Assembly: GCA_037447655.1 (NCBI GenBank)
Contig: JBBHKE010002698.1
Location: 236,782-300,781 of the forward strand
Direction: 5' to 3'
Length of the DNA: 64,000 bases
From: Zygnema cylindricum
Lineage: Eukaryota; Streptophyta; Zygnematophyceae; Zygnematales; Zygnemataceae
Shown: positions 32,957 through 43,105 of the stretch, piece by piece
How positions within the stretch are numbered: position 1 is the stretch's first letter
Layout of the letters: the number at the start of each line of letters is the position of its first letter
Position numbers and translations under genes: made by a program
Notes under the pieces: model-generated
Told to the model about the DNA's origin: nothing
Databases searched by the model: none
Seen by the model: the letters and a program-made list of their open reading frames with translations, nothing else

Positions 32957-33764
32957 CGGAGTAGTACACAGAGGTCCGAATTTGTATAAACAACCTCATT
33001 TTTCGTCCAATGGAACATCACCTTTAATTTTAGATGTATAATTTAAAGTTGATTTTTGTTGGCGTTATGCCTTTCAACCATAATAAGAGCTTTCTCTCTC
33101 TCTTAGTCTTGAATATTTTTGAGTCAAAATCCGTTTTTGTTACTTTGGATCCAAGAAAACTACACCGCTCATCGTTATTAGTGTGAAAAATTAATGTAGT
33201 TGCGAAATTAGACTTAATAATGCTTATTTAGTGCAAGGTGAAATAACACATTTTGGTCCACTTCCTTAAATAATCTTGTTAACTCTATTTTATGAATTTT
33301 GGCCAAAAAAGGTTGTGACAAAATATGTGTTATTAACACTAATAACAACGATGGGCGGTGTAGTGTACAATACACCTTGGAATCACTAGTAGTGAAAAGA
33401 TAAAAATAGTGTTATTAACTTTAATGCCAACTAATTTATACATGTAACAATATTTTGGAAACACATACCCAAGGTATTTTCACTATAGACTATGTTCACA
33501 TAGTCGACGTTTGAACATGTGAGACAAGTTTGCGGGATTTTTCCCTTTCTTTATTAAGAATGAAAATTGAATGTGCTTTCCCATGTCATCGCCATAACAC
33601 TTTTTTTGTATGGTTCGGATAAAATAACGAGCATTTTTAGTACAAAATGCTTGAGTCGGTAAACAACTTTATTTGTGAAATGCTCAATATAGTAAAATTG
33701 ACATCGATTATACTGTACCTATATTATAACGGGAAAATGTAATTCAACTTTCTAGGGTCAAAAT
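32957..33764 (+). repeat. flank copy X, duplicated at 37424-38225
   Basis: About 800 bp follow LTR-A and recur after LTR-C (37424-38225) with high similarity, including text such as GTTGGCGTTATGCCTTTCA. Each copy contains a 200-bp TIR insertion (33160-33363, 37628-37826) with ends CTACACCG and CGGTGTAG. It marks a segmental duplication. Confidence 0.82.
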
Positions 33765-33767
33765 AAG

Positions 33768-34281
33768 TACAGAAAGTACTCAAGTACTTATACTTTTTGT
33801 ACAATACATTCCTATGATTGGTCTGTTCTTCAGTAGAAGGGGTTTAGAGAGGGAATAGGACTTAGCATTTTTGGGTAGGTTGCCTCCTCTTTGTGAGAGA
33901 ACTGGAGTATAAAAGGATAAATTTGGCCTTCCCTTACTATTAACTCAATTGACCATTTTCAGTGATTCTTTTTACTGCGGACTAACGTGAGTCCAAGCTA
34001 CACAGGGGTGTAGTCGGTCAGAGTTTTTTCCTAACAGAGTGGCTGAATTTCTAAGGGAAATTCAAAGTGGATGAATGTGTCCAAAACTCATATTCTAACT
34101 TTGCATACTGTGGTGGAACTCAGCACACAGAAAGTCTTATTTCACAGGGGTGAAGTTATATTGGGGTTCTGATTTTCAAAGGGTTAATCATTTGGGTTTG
34201 TATCAACTTGGAGTCGACACTAACTAGATAAGCTTCTTTAGATCTGAAAATTATGTGGGGGGTGGACCCCATAAAATTTCA
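33768..34281 (+). repeat. truncated 5' LTR of copia-2 (LTR-B)
   Basis: It aligns with the last 590 or so bases of LTR-A from ACAGAAAGTA onward and ends AAAATTTCA before the PBS. The first 600 or so bases of the LTR are missing; the break joins directly to flank copy X. A TATAAAA box is at 33908-33914. Confidence 0.82.
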
Positions 34282-34282
34282 T

Positions 34283-34297
34283 GTTATGGGCCCACCA
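34283..34297 (+). promoter_or_regulatory. half initiator tRNA-Met primer-binding site of copia-2
   Basis: GTTATGGGCCCACCA lies one base after the LTR end (TTCA, T). It is complementary to 15 bases of the anticodon arm of initiator tRNA-Met, as in copia-1. Its ATG (34286-34288) is in frame with the gag motif FDGTSFTY. Confidence 0.8.
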
Positions 34298-35289
34298 TCT
34301 AGGGTGCCTATGTTTGATGGAACAAGCTTTACTTATTAGGAGTTTTTGATGAAGGGATTGCTTTTCGAAAAGCACTTATGGGTAATTGTTTCGGGATAAG
34401 TGAGGTGTCCGCCATCGGGCTTCGGTGGAACTCACTATAAAGATTCATGTGGCGCTTCCCAGAAAACCAACCGGAGTTCAAATGCAACAGGAGGTGAAGG
34501 GAAAATCATTGCCATGGAAGAGGGAAAAGAGGAGAAGGGAAAAGGAACACCTATGGTGAGGGGAGCATGACTCTCGGCTACGGTTCCACTTGTAAGGGTT
34601 ATAACTAAAACTGAAAAAAATGATAGTAAAATCTAGGAGTATAAAAACACTGTAGCAAATCATCCCATACTTAGATACGTGTCTAAGTCCATAGCTATCA
34701 CTCTTTTAAACCTAACCAAGTCTTCAGAAATCTGAGAAACAATGATTCAAATTTATAAGAGTGAAACTATACAGAGGCAGCAATTAGTAAAACAAGAAAT
34801 AGAGGCCTATGTTTATAAAGGAGGTAGCATGATAGAGTTTTGCAATGATATTGTTGCATTATATGTTGAGTTTGCTAGTGCACGTTATGTTAAATTTGAG
34901 GTGAGCAAGATTAACACACCAATCATGACACTTCCAAATGAGAACAAAGACATAATTTACCGTATGCAGGCAATGGATTGCTCCTCATGGACTTGGAGCG
35001 TTACAATGGGGATGATTCTTGTGAGGGGAAGCACTTTGGAGATTGGTAGGTGAAGTGACAGGGTGAATGCATTGAGAGCTGGTGGTGACAGGCACAAGCA
35101 TGATAAGAGGAATGATGGTGATTGGCGGAAGAGTGATGAGAGGAACGATGGTGACTCGCGGAAGCATGATGAGAGGAAGAAAAACAAAGGTAAACCTTAT
35201 CGTAACTTCGGTGGAAAGAGAGAGAGAGGAAAAGAAAGGGGAGCCTTGGAAAAAAGGTTTGCTTCTTTTGTTGGGAACCGAGTCATTAT
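34286..35289 (+). pseudogene. copia-2 gag, broken
   Basis: From the PBS ATG the frame reads MGPPSRVPMFDGTSFTY, then a TAG where Trp is expected, then EFLMKGLLFEKHLWVIVSG. The capsid continues at 34742-35053 (LPNENKDIIYRMQAMDCSSW), homologous to the copia-1 capsid. A basic stretch with repeated R-N-D-G-D and K-H-D-E-R units follows at 35063-35200. Stops lie at 34337 and 35051. Confidence 0.8.
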
Positions 35290-35979
35290 ATGGAGGAAAG
35301 CCCTTGTTTGGAAGAACTTAGAAGTTGGTATGAGAAAGATATGGAAGAGATTTTGGAACTTTTTCACATCGGTAGAATCGAGAAGAGAGAGAAGCACAGA
35401 AATTACACGAAAGCAACAATGTGTTTTGGAGGTATAAGGGAAATAAAGGGAAGGGAGGTACTTGAGGGAGTTAGAAATGATGAGGATGTCAAGGAGTGTA
35501 GAGAGTATGACTTTGAAATAAGTAAGTCAGATCTAGGATCCATAATTGAAAAAGGGAAAAATAAAAATAATAGGGATAATTTTATATATATTTTGGAAAC
35601 AGAAAACTGGTCGGAAAGGGAGACTTCAACGGATTCCGAGGAAATGGGAGAAGAAAATCTAGAGGGGGTTTTAAAGGATAAGGGAGAAGAGGAATATTTA
35701 ATGAAAGGTTTAGGGGAGGAGAAATATTTATTGGAAATAAAATTAGAAAGTCATAGTGGAAAGAAGTCCATGGGAGAGAGTGAGGAAAGTTCAGAAAATG
35801 GGGTGAGTATCATGGATAAAAATATGAGTACAGAATATGTAGATTTTATGAGGAACCTAGTGGGGACTCTTGATTTAAAGATAAATTTGGGGGGTAATGG
35901 TTTTGACACCACTAATGGGAGTGATGCCATTTATGAAGGTGTGCTTGTAAAAAGGCTAGCATCTGGGTGTGTGTTGTAG
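35290..35979 (+). CDS. 229-codon acidic open frame, gag tail fused to an RNase H remnant
   Basis: The frame is open without a break. It starts within a degenerate zinc knuckle (upstream CFFC, then HYMEESPC with a shifted last Cys), passes through a Glu-rich stretch, and ends in LDLKINLGGNGFDTTNGSDA, which aligns with the copia-1 RNase H start (LHLGGEHTDITTWIDANYGDA). So the protease, integrase and RT have been deleted in frame. Further RNase H homology follows past the stop (KSLLQEL near 36060). Whether it is expressed is unknown; its being open while the upstream gag is broken may be chance. Confidence 0.55.
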   Translation: MEESPCLEELRSWYEKDMEEILELFHIGRIEKREKHRNYTKATMCFGGIREIKGREVLEGVRNDEDVKECREYDFEISKSDLGSIIEKGKNKNNRDNFIYILETENWSERETSTDSEEMGEENLEGVLKDKGEEEYLMKGLGEEKYLLEIKLESHSGKKSMGESEESSENGVSIMDKNMSTEYVDFMRNLVGTLDLKINLGGNGFDTTNGSDAIYEGVLVKRLASGCVL

Positions 35980-36284
35980 ATTCGGGATGGGGTTGGCTAT
36001 TTGAACTGCAAGAGAGAATTTGTATTTTGCTCGGATGAAAAAGGGATGAGGTGGATAAAATCCTTGCTCCAAGAGCTCAGGTTTATATAAAGTGGCATGA
36101 AAAATAAAATGTTTGATAAACAAGATGCAATGTGTATTTTGACTCATCTAATACACTTCTTTAAACACGGGGGTATTCATTTAAAGTTTTATGAGAGGAA
36201 AAGAAAAAGAAAGAAAAAGGTTTTTTTTGTTTTGTTTTGATTTTGTGTGAGATGAGAGGAAAATAGACTAGAAAATAAGGGGAG

Positions 36285-37423
36285 TGTTGATATTTGTGTA
36301 TTTTCTAGATCTGTTTTAGGATGGAAAAAGAGCAGAGGCAGTCTGCCTCTAAACTCCCTTCTCGAAACCCCCAGACTTATTGTAGTCACTAAAGGCTGGA
36401 TAGGGAGTTAGAGACATGGCTCCCTAGGCTTTTTAGAGAGACAAGAGTAGAAATTGGTAGATTTACCTAAAGGGGGGTTTGGCAGACCCAGTATTTGATT
36501 CAGGTACCTATCGTTCGTCAAACTACCCATAGCTGTTAACTTTGTCCGTTAAGTCTAGGACCAATGCTGAAGTATATAGGGTTTGATAGATATTTAAACA
36601 TTTACAAGTACAACATTTTGTTTAACTAATAAATAGAACGGTAGAACATAGAACTTGTTTTGTAATATAGTACCGCACGAAATAAATGTTGCGAACATTT
36701 ATTTCAACGGCTAATATTTAATCCCCTCTTCATCAAACGGCCGTGATAAAAGTCGACATCGCGGAGAGAGCATTTCGGCGTTTTTCGGTCGCCGCCGCTC
36801 CAGATAATATGTGGGAGCATCATACGAGTTTACAAAATCTCCGGAGAGCAAGACAACAAATCTAGATGTGACAGATGTCACTATTTTGGCCATGTAGTAC
36901 AATTACCGTACAAAATGTACTCCGGTACTTGTACGTTTTATACGGTGCATTCTTTTGATTGGTTCGTACTTCAGTAGAAGAGGTTTTAGAGAGGGAATAG
37001 GACTCAGCATTTTTGGGTAGGTAGCCGCCTCTGTGTGAGAGCACTCTTGTATATAAGGCTAACTTTCGCCAGCCATAACTATCAACTCAGTTGACCATTT
37101 TCAGCAATTCTTTTTGCTCCGGACTCAAGGGGGTCCAAGCTACACAGCGGCGAAGTCGGTCGGAGTTTTTGCCATCCAAGGTGGATGCATTTCTAAGGGA
37201 AACTTAAAGTGGGTGAATGTGTGTAAAACTCATATTCTAACTTTGCATTCTGTGGTGGAACTGGGTACACAAAAAGTCTTATTTCACATGGGTGAAATTG
37301 TATTGGGGTTTTGATTTTCAAGGGGTCAATCATTTGGGTTTGTATCAACTTGGAGTCGGCACTAACTAGATAAGCTTCTTTGGATATGCGAATTCTGTGG
37401 GGGATGGACCCCATAGAATTTCA
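36285..37423 (+). repeat. 3' LTR of copia-2 (LTR-C), 1139 bp
   Basis: It starts TGTTGATATTTGTG after the tract AAAATAAGGGGAG and ends CATAGAATTTCA. A TATATAAG box is at 37050-37057. It matches LTR-A along its length. Confidence 0.87.
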
Positions 37424-38225
37424 CGGTGTAGTATGGAGAGGTCAGAATTTGTGTAAACAACCTCACTCTTCGTCCAATGGAACATCACCCTTAGTGTTAG
37501 ATGTATAATTTAAAGTTGATTTTTGTTGGCGTTATGCCTTTCACCCTTAATAAGAGCTCTCTCTCTCTATTAGTCTTGAATATTTTTGAGTCAAAATCCG
37601 TTCTTGTTACTTCGGATCCAAGAAAACCATACCGCCCATCGTTATTAGTATGAAAAATTAGTGTAGTTGCGAAATTAGAATTAATAATGCTTATTTAGTG
37701 CAAGGTGAAATAACACATTTTGGTCCACTTCTTTAAATAATGTTGTTAACCCTATTTTATGAATTTTGGCCAAAAAAGGTCGCGCCAAAATTTGTGTTAT
37801 TAACACTAACAACGATGGGTGGTGTAGTGTACAATACACCTTGGAATCACTAGTAGTGTAAAGATAAAAATAGTGTTATTAACTTTAAAGCTTACTAATT
37901 AATACATGTAACAAAATTTTGGACACACATACCCAAGGTATTTTCACTATAGACTATGTTCACATAGTTGACGTTTGAACGTGTGAGACAAGTTTGCGTG
38001 ATTTTTCCCCTACTTTTTTAAGAATAAAAACTGAATGTGCTTTCCCATGTCATTGCCATAACACTTTTTATGTATGGTTCGGATAAAATAACGAGCATTT
38101 TTAGTATAGAATGGTTGAGTCGGTAAACTACTCTATTTGTTAAATGCTCAATATAGTAAAATTGACATCGATTATACTGTACCTGTATTATAACGGGAAA
38201 ATGTAATTCAACTTTCGAGGGTCAA
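37424..38225 (+). repeat. flank copy X', duplicate of 32957-33764
   Basis: Similarity to flank X runs from CGGAGTAG/CGGTGTAG to the shared GAGGGTCAAAA text, after which X continues into LTR-B and X' into unrelated DNA. The breakpoint fits a tandem duplication of the whole copia-2 segment. Confidence 0.82.
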
Positions 38226-41200
38226 AATTTAAGGGCAACAAATTAGTGTTATTAATACTTATAGCGATTTTTTTTCTACCTACATGCCAACGACACGTGA
38301 GTGACAAAAGGCGTCAAATTTTGTATCCTTTCATTCATCAAAAGATGGTCACGGCCTTCAAAAAATTTCGCCCGACAATTGCGTAGAATCAGATAGCGTT
38401 AAAAATGTTCTAAGCTCTTAGGCTAGCATCCCATGTATAGTTATTATTTTTATGTTGTTTCCTTTACAAAATGAATGGTTGCACCAATGAAATCTTTTGC
38501 CTTACAAAAATAGTGTGATAGCTGAAGTACCTGAAATCTCATCCTCAAAGTTGTGGTACTGCCCAATCTAATTATATCTTAGCAAATTTTGTATTTAAAC
38601 ACATATTTTACGTACATGATTTTCAAGTGCTCCAATGTATAAAACGAAATTGTTACTTAAGGGTGTAATGGTTGTATAAGTCAACAATGCCCGTGACAGC
38701 TGTCAGCATCTACAATCTATCTTGACGCACGGTATTTTTTTAAACGTGTTGGAATGTCGCAAGACACATCGTGTTTTTTGAAACGTTTTGGTACGTTGTA
38801 AGCTTTTGCGTGACATTGTAGAAATACAACCTTCTAGCTATGGTTGCCCAAGATTCTCTTACACTTGCCTCACAGTCCCAAGGATCGACATAGAACTTTG
38901 GAGGCCCCTCGATTTCCTTTGTTTTTTTTGGGGATGTATGTTTGATTCTTCCCAGCGGGACTTGGTAGGCGCACATGCGATTGCCCTCAACATTTTATCA
39001 TTCTCCACTTGTGTCACGAAATAGTGAAGTTTAGAGTGAAGGAGGGGGAAGGCGAGCAAGGTGAGAAAAGTGAGAGCTCTAGTAGCACCTTCATGGATTT
39101 TTCGCCTTTTCGTGAAATGGAATTGAAGCCTTGAGACCGTGCAAAAAAAAATCCGTACAACATGTAAGCGGACAAAATGAAATAACTATGTTCTTGTTCT
39201 TGTCGTTTGGAAATCGTCAAAACCTTTTCAAAACTTTTGGTGTTCAAATCTTGTTTTCTATCTGTGGAGTGGTGTTATTTTATTTAAACAAAATTGTCGA
39301 TGTGTTTCAAGATAAGTTTGAAGATGACGTGACAGTGGGTAAAAAAAACACAAGATGACAACTTGTCGTACATCCTAAGTTCGACGATGACACAGATTGT
39401 ACTCTACATTTTTGCAATTTCTTCTTACGGTTGTAACTTTAGCAGTACAACGCTAAGTTTATGAGGAAAACGATAGAAAAAAACCCTTTAGCCCTTAGTA
39501 TGTTCTTCATTCGGCGTCTTGTCTTTTCCGACCCATTGCCACGTCATGCCAGCTCATCTTCAAACTCAAACCCAAAATCTCTTGAATAGTGGTTTTAAGG
39601 CGGATTAACACTTGACCGATGAATAGTATATTTTTTGAGCACGTTTCACGAGTTTTTGACTTTTTTTGCACAAAGGAAAATACAAATTTTTTTTTTGCCT
39701 ATCACGTGTAGTACTAAAAAAAACTTTTAAAAGTCTTGTACTTCTAGTTTCATTTCATGGATCCTCTGCAAAACTCTACGCCGACGTACCCTCTCTCCCT
39801 CCCTCCCCTTGTACTAATTCTCTCTCCCTTTATTTGTAATGAAATATGAAGATGTTTGTAGTTAGAGGAAAGAGCGCTAAAGTATCTTCTTTTACATTTT
39901 TTGATGACAGATTAAGAGATAAAACAGAAATAGAAAATAGGGAAGCAATTGCGAATATTTCTAGAAGTAATGACATTGCGTTGTCATAAGTAAGGATGAT
40001 GTCACAATGCCACAAGACCCCAAACATCTACAATATCACAAAAAACTAAACGTTTAGAATGTCACAAAAAAATTGACGTATACAGCAGTAAATCTTCACA
40101 AATTATGTTGTGCAAGGTCTACAAATGTCACTTTTTTAAGAGACGACTTTTTTTTTTGAGCATTTGAACTCACGGATGCATAATTGTGTAACGTCTACAA
40201 ATGTCACTAATTTAAGTGACGACATTTTTGTTTTAACACACGGGCATACCGCCTAAGTGGCGACAAAATTATCAACACTTAGAGCGGTACACGGTGTACA
40301 CCATGAATGGTTGTCAGTCTAAATAACACGATATCTACAACCATAAAATACTTTAATACTTTAAAATACGTTGGTATCCAATTTTTACTGTCACGACATT
40401 TTGTTGGTTCATATTTAATTTGTAACGCCCAACGCCTGTTGTCAAATTTTTATTTTTTCGTCGAGTTTCAAAAATATCTGCTTTCGGATTTGCTAATTTA
40501 TATTTTTTTTTCTTCTGTTTTATGCTCACATCTTTCGTGAGTACGATGTAACATCACGTTTCTTGATTTGTTAAGGTTTTTTTTTTCAAAGTGAAATTGT
40601 GATTTTAATTTAGGGTTGAACTTGCACTTTTAACTTTTGATAGTACATTTTAATTTTCGAAGATTTTAGGGGATGAAAGGAAGGAATCAAAGGTTTTTGG
40701 GTGAAGGTTTTTTTTTTTAATCATTGTATTTTCTGGAAACCTCAACTTTTGTTAAACCTCATAATAATATAATATCCTGTTGTTCACCTGTAACGCTCTC
40801 TCTCTCCCTCTCGCTCTCGCTCTCTTGATAACTATTTAGTCGTAGAATTTGTACGGCACTGCTCTTTATCTATTCTTTATATGTTTCGGGTTGATCAATA
40901 TATATATATATTTTTTTTTTCGGTAAAGGAAAAAAAGCTTTTCGTCATCCTTAGTGGACATGGTGTTGAACCATAAACAGTACCAGGCAAAAATATTTTC
41001 GTGGTTTGGTTGGTGTCGCATAAAGTTGCAAAAAAATACTCAGAGAAAGCAATCGTTTAGTGACAATCGGTGAATTATCTTGACCACTAGCAATCATTTT
41101 CATTTTTTTTTTGTCGTTCTTTTTTGTATTGATTGTACTTTTAATGTCATTTGTATTCAATCGTTTCGTAATGTACATCAAATAGTTTCTTCATTTCTCA

Positions 41201-41570
41201 TCTCCTCTCTCATTCTCTCCGCCCTCCTCTTCCTCTCTCCCTCCTCCTTATCCTTCTGTCTTTTCTCTCATCCTCTTCTCCTCATCCTCTCTCAAATATA
41301 TAATTGTGTAAATCCATCATTAATCCATCCCACATCATATAAATATATATTAAATTTAAATATCGCCGTAAAATAAAATGCACTCTCTTCTCTACTCCCT
41401 AAAATCTCCCTCTTTAAAATCCCTCTTTTTTTTCTAATTAATCTCCCTCTCTCCCTCTCCCTCCCTCGCTCTCTCCCTTTCCTTCACTCTTCCTCTCCCT
41501 ATCCCTCTCACTCTCTCTCTCCCTCTCCCTCTCTACCTCTCTCTCTCTCTCCCTCTCCCTCTCCCTCTCC
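38226..41570. other. non-genic AT-rich DNA with a TIR-element remnant and CT microsatellites
   Basis: The stretch 38665-39490 shares blocks with the subfamily A TIR elements (the CAACAATGCCCGTGACAG region and a GAGACC-GTGCAAAAAAAAATCCGTAC region), but its ends are unclear. 39500-41190 is AT-rich with homopolymer runs and no gene. CT-rich microsatellites lie at 40790-40830, 41190-41300 and 41390-41580. Confidence 0.6.
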
Positions 41571-41574
41571 CTCT

Positions 41575-42100
41575 CTCATAGGTTTTATGACTCGAAAAAA
41601 TATTAATACTCGAATGGGAAACTTCTGTGACACTACACCGTTATCACTATTAGTGTTAAGAATTCTGTTCGCCACTTAAAATAACTTTTCTCTGTACACA
41701 TTTGTCAGATTATACATCTGACGGTTGCGATTGGAAGGTAAGATTCCCAGCTTCCGATTAGTGGTCTCAAACCGATAATAGGACAGGTGTGCACAGAAAA
41801 AAGATGTCTGAAGTTGCAAATAAAAATTTAACACTAATAACAATTAGTGGTGTAGAAACTCGTCAGTTTTGATGGTTTCAGCAAAAAACCCACAATGTTT
41901 ATTTGTGTGTTTTGTTCATTTACTGTTTATTTTTTATTCCACCTTGAAACAGTTGAATATGTGAGACGACACTTTTGCTCGTAAATGATAAAAACCTCAA
42001 AACAGTATATGCTGAACAGAGAATAAACAGCGAGTATCAATGTGAAAGCAAAAATTTTGTGTCTGCTTTCGGTACATACATATATTCAATATACACGAGA
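41575..42100 (+). repeat. inverted duplicate of the 51215-51840 segment of the DUF616 gene
   Basis: Read in reverse, 51215-51840 matches this segment over some 550 bp, including the MITE and a decayed copy of the 51282-51359 exon (here near 41960-42040, plus strand, ending GAGTATCAATGTGA). It lies just past the 3' end of the DUF616 gene. Confidence 0.78.
41633..41855. mobile_element. 223-bp foldback MITE, copy 1
   Basis: Ends CTACACCGTTATCACTATTA and AATTAGTGGTGTAG, with arms that pair over about 90 bases (CGCCACTTAAAA on the left; a TTTGCAACTTCA-like arm on the right). It lies inside the inverted duplication of 51215-51840. Confidence 0.75.
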
Positions 42101-43001
42101 TTTAATATATGAAAAAAATATTATATTACTATATTATATTATATTATATTTTATATTCTATTTTTTCTCTTGTACATGATGGTTCAAATCATGTTGATGT
42201 CGCAAAATATATTGAAATAAACAAACAAGAAATAAAAACGCAAAAAAAAACAAACAAAGGAAACAAACAAAAAAAACAAACAAAAAAGAAACAAACACAA
42301 AATAACAAATAAATAACAAAGCCGCTATATAAACAACTGTTTTAAAGATTGCGAAACCCTCAAATAGGACAAACAACATTTTGTACCGAACAAAAGTACA
42401 CAATAGTACATGTCCTTTTGCACAAATTTTAAAACGAGAAACTCTAAACAAGCTTCGAAAACATAGATGTAGACGAATGTTTAAGGTACAAATTTCATAA
42501 AAAAAGGGGTATTTCGACCTTTTTTTAATTAATTTATTTTTGACCAATAGGGAACCTTCTGTTCATTTACACAAAAAAAAAGAACATGAGACATCTACAA
42601 AACTACCCTTTAAGGGGGAGAGGGAGAGAGGGAGAGAGAGAGAGAGGGAGAGAGGGAGAGGGAGAGAGGGAGAGGGAGAGATGGAGAGGAATATAGAAAG
42701 GAGTGAGACATGGGGACATCTACAGAACTACTTTCCCCCTTCCTAACAAATCTACAAAACATTTTATTCTTTCGAGTTCTACAAATAATGTGAAGAAACC
42801 TCCCCCACCCTCCATATAAACTCTTGTTAACCAAACCATGTACATTTTTTTTATTTTCTTTTTTACCGTCACGTCACCTAAAAAAAAAACCCCTAGAAAA
42901 CAAATGGGGATCACCTACGTCTCATTTTCTCATTTCCATTTCTCTTTACAATTTTTTATTCAAGCAAAATATAACTTTGCATGGAAAAAAAAAGAAGCCC
43001 T

Positions 43002-43100
43002 AAAAAATCCGAAAGAACCCTAAAAAAAAACCCCTAAAATAAGAACCCTAAAAAAAAAACCCTAAAAATAAAAACCCTAAAAAAACCCGAAAAAACCCCA
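43002..43100. repeat. CCCTAAA-like (plant telomere-type) interstitial tract
   Basis: About six CCCTAAA units with expanded A runs lie in about 90 bp directly after the DUF616 stop codon. The units are irregular, so this is a degenerate interstitial tract and not a telomere. Confidence 0.55.
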
Positions 43101-43105
43101 AAACT

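Larger units (their letters stand above)
34282..37423 (+). mobile_element. copia-2, non-autonomous copia relative lacking most of pol
   Basis: Its internal region is only 2.0 kb (34282-36284), against 4.3 kb in copia-1. It keeps gag and the C-terminal part of RNase H but has lost protease, integrase and RT. The same polypurine tract and half-tRNA PBS as copia-1 show common descent. Such gag-bearing, pol-less elements rely on an autonomous partner. Confidence 0.85.
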
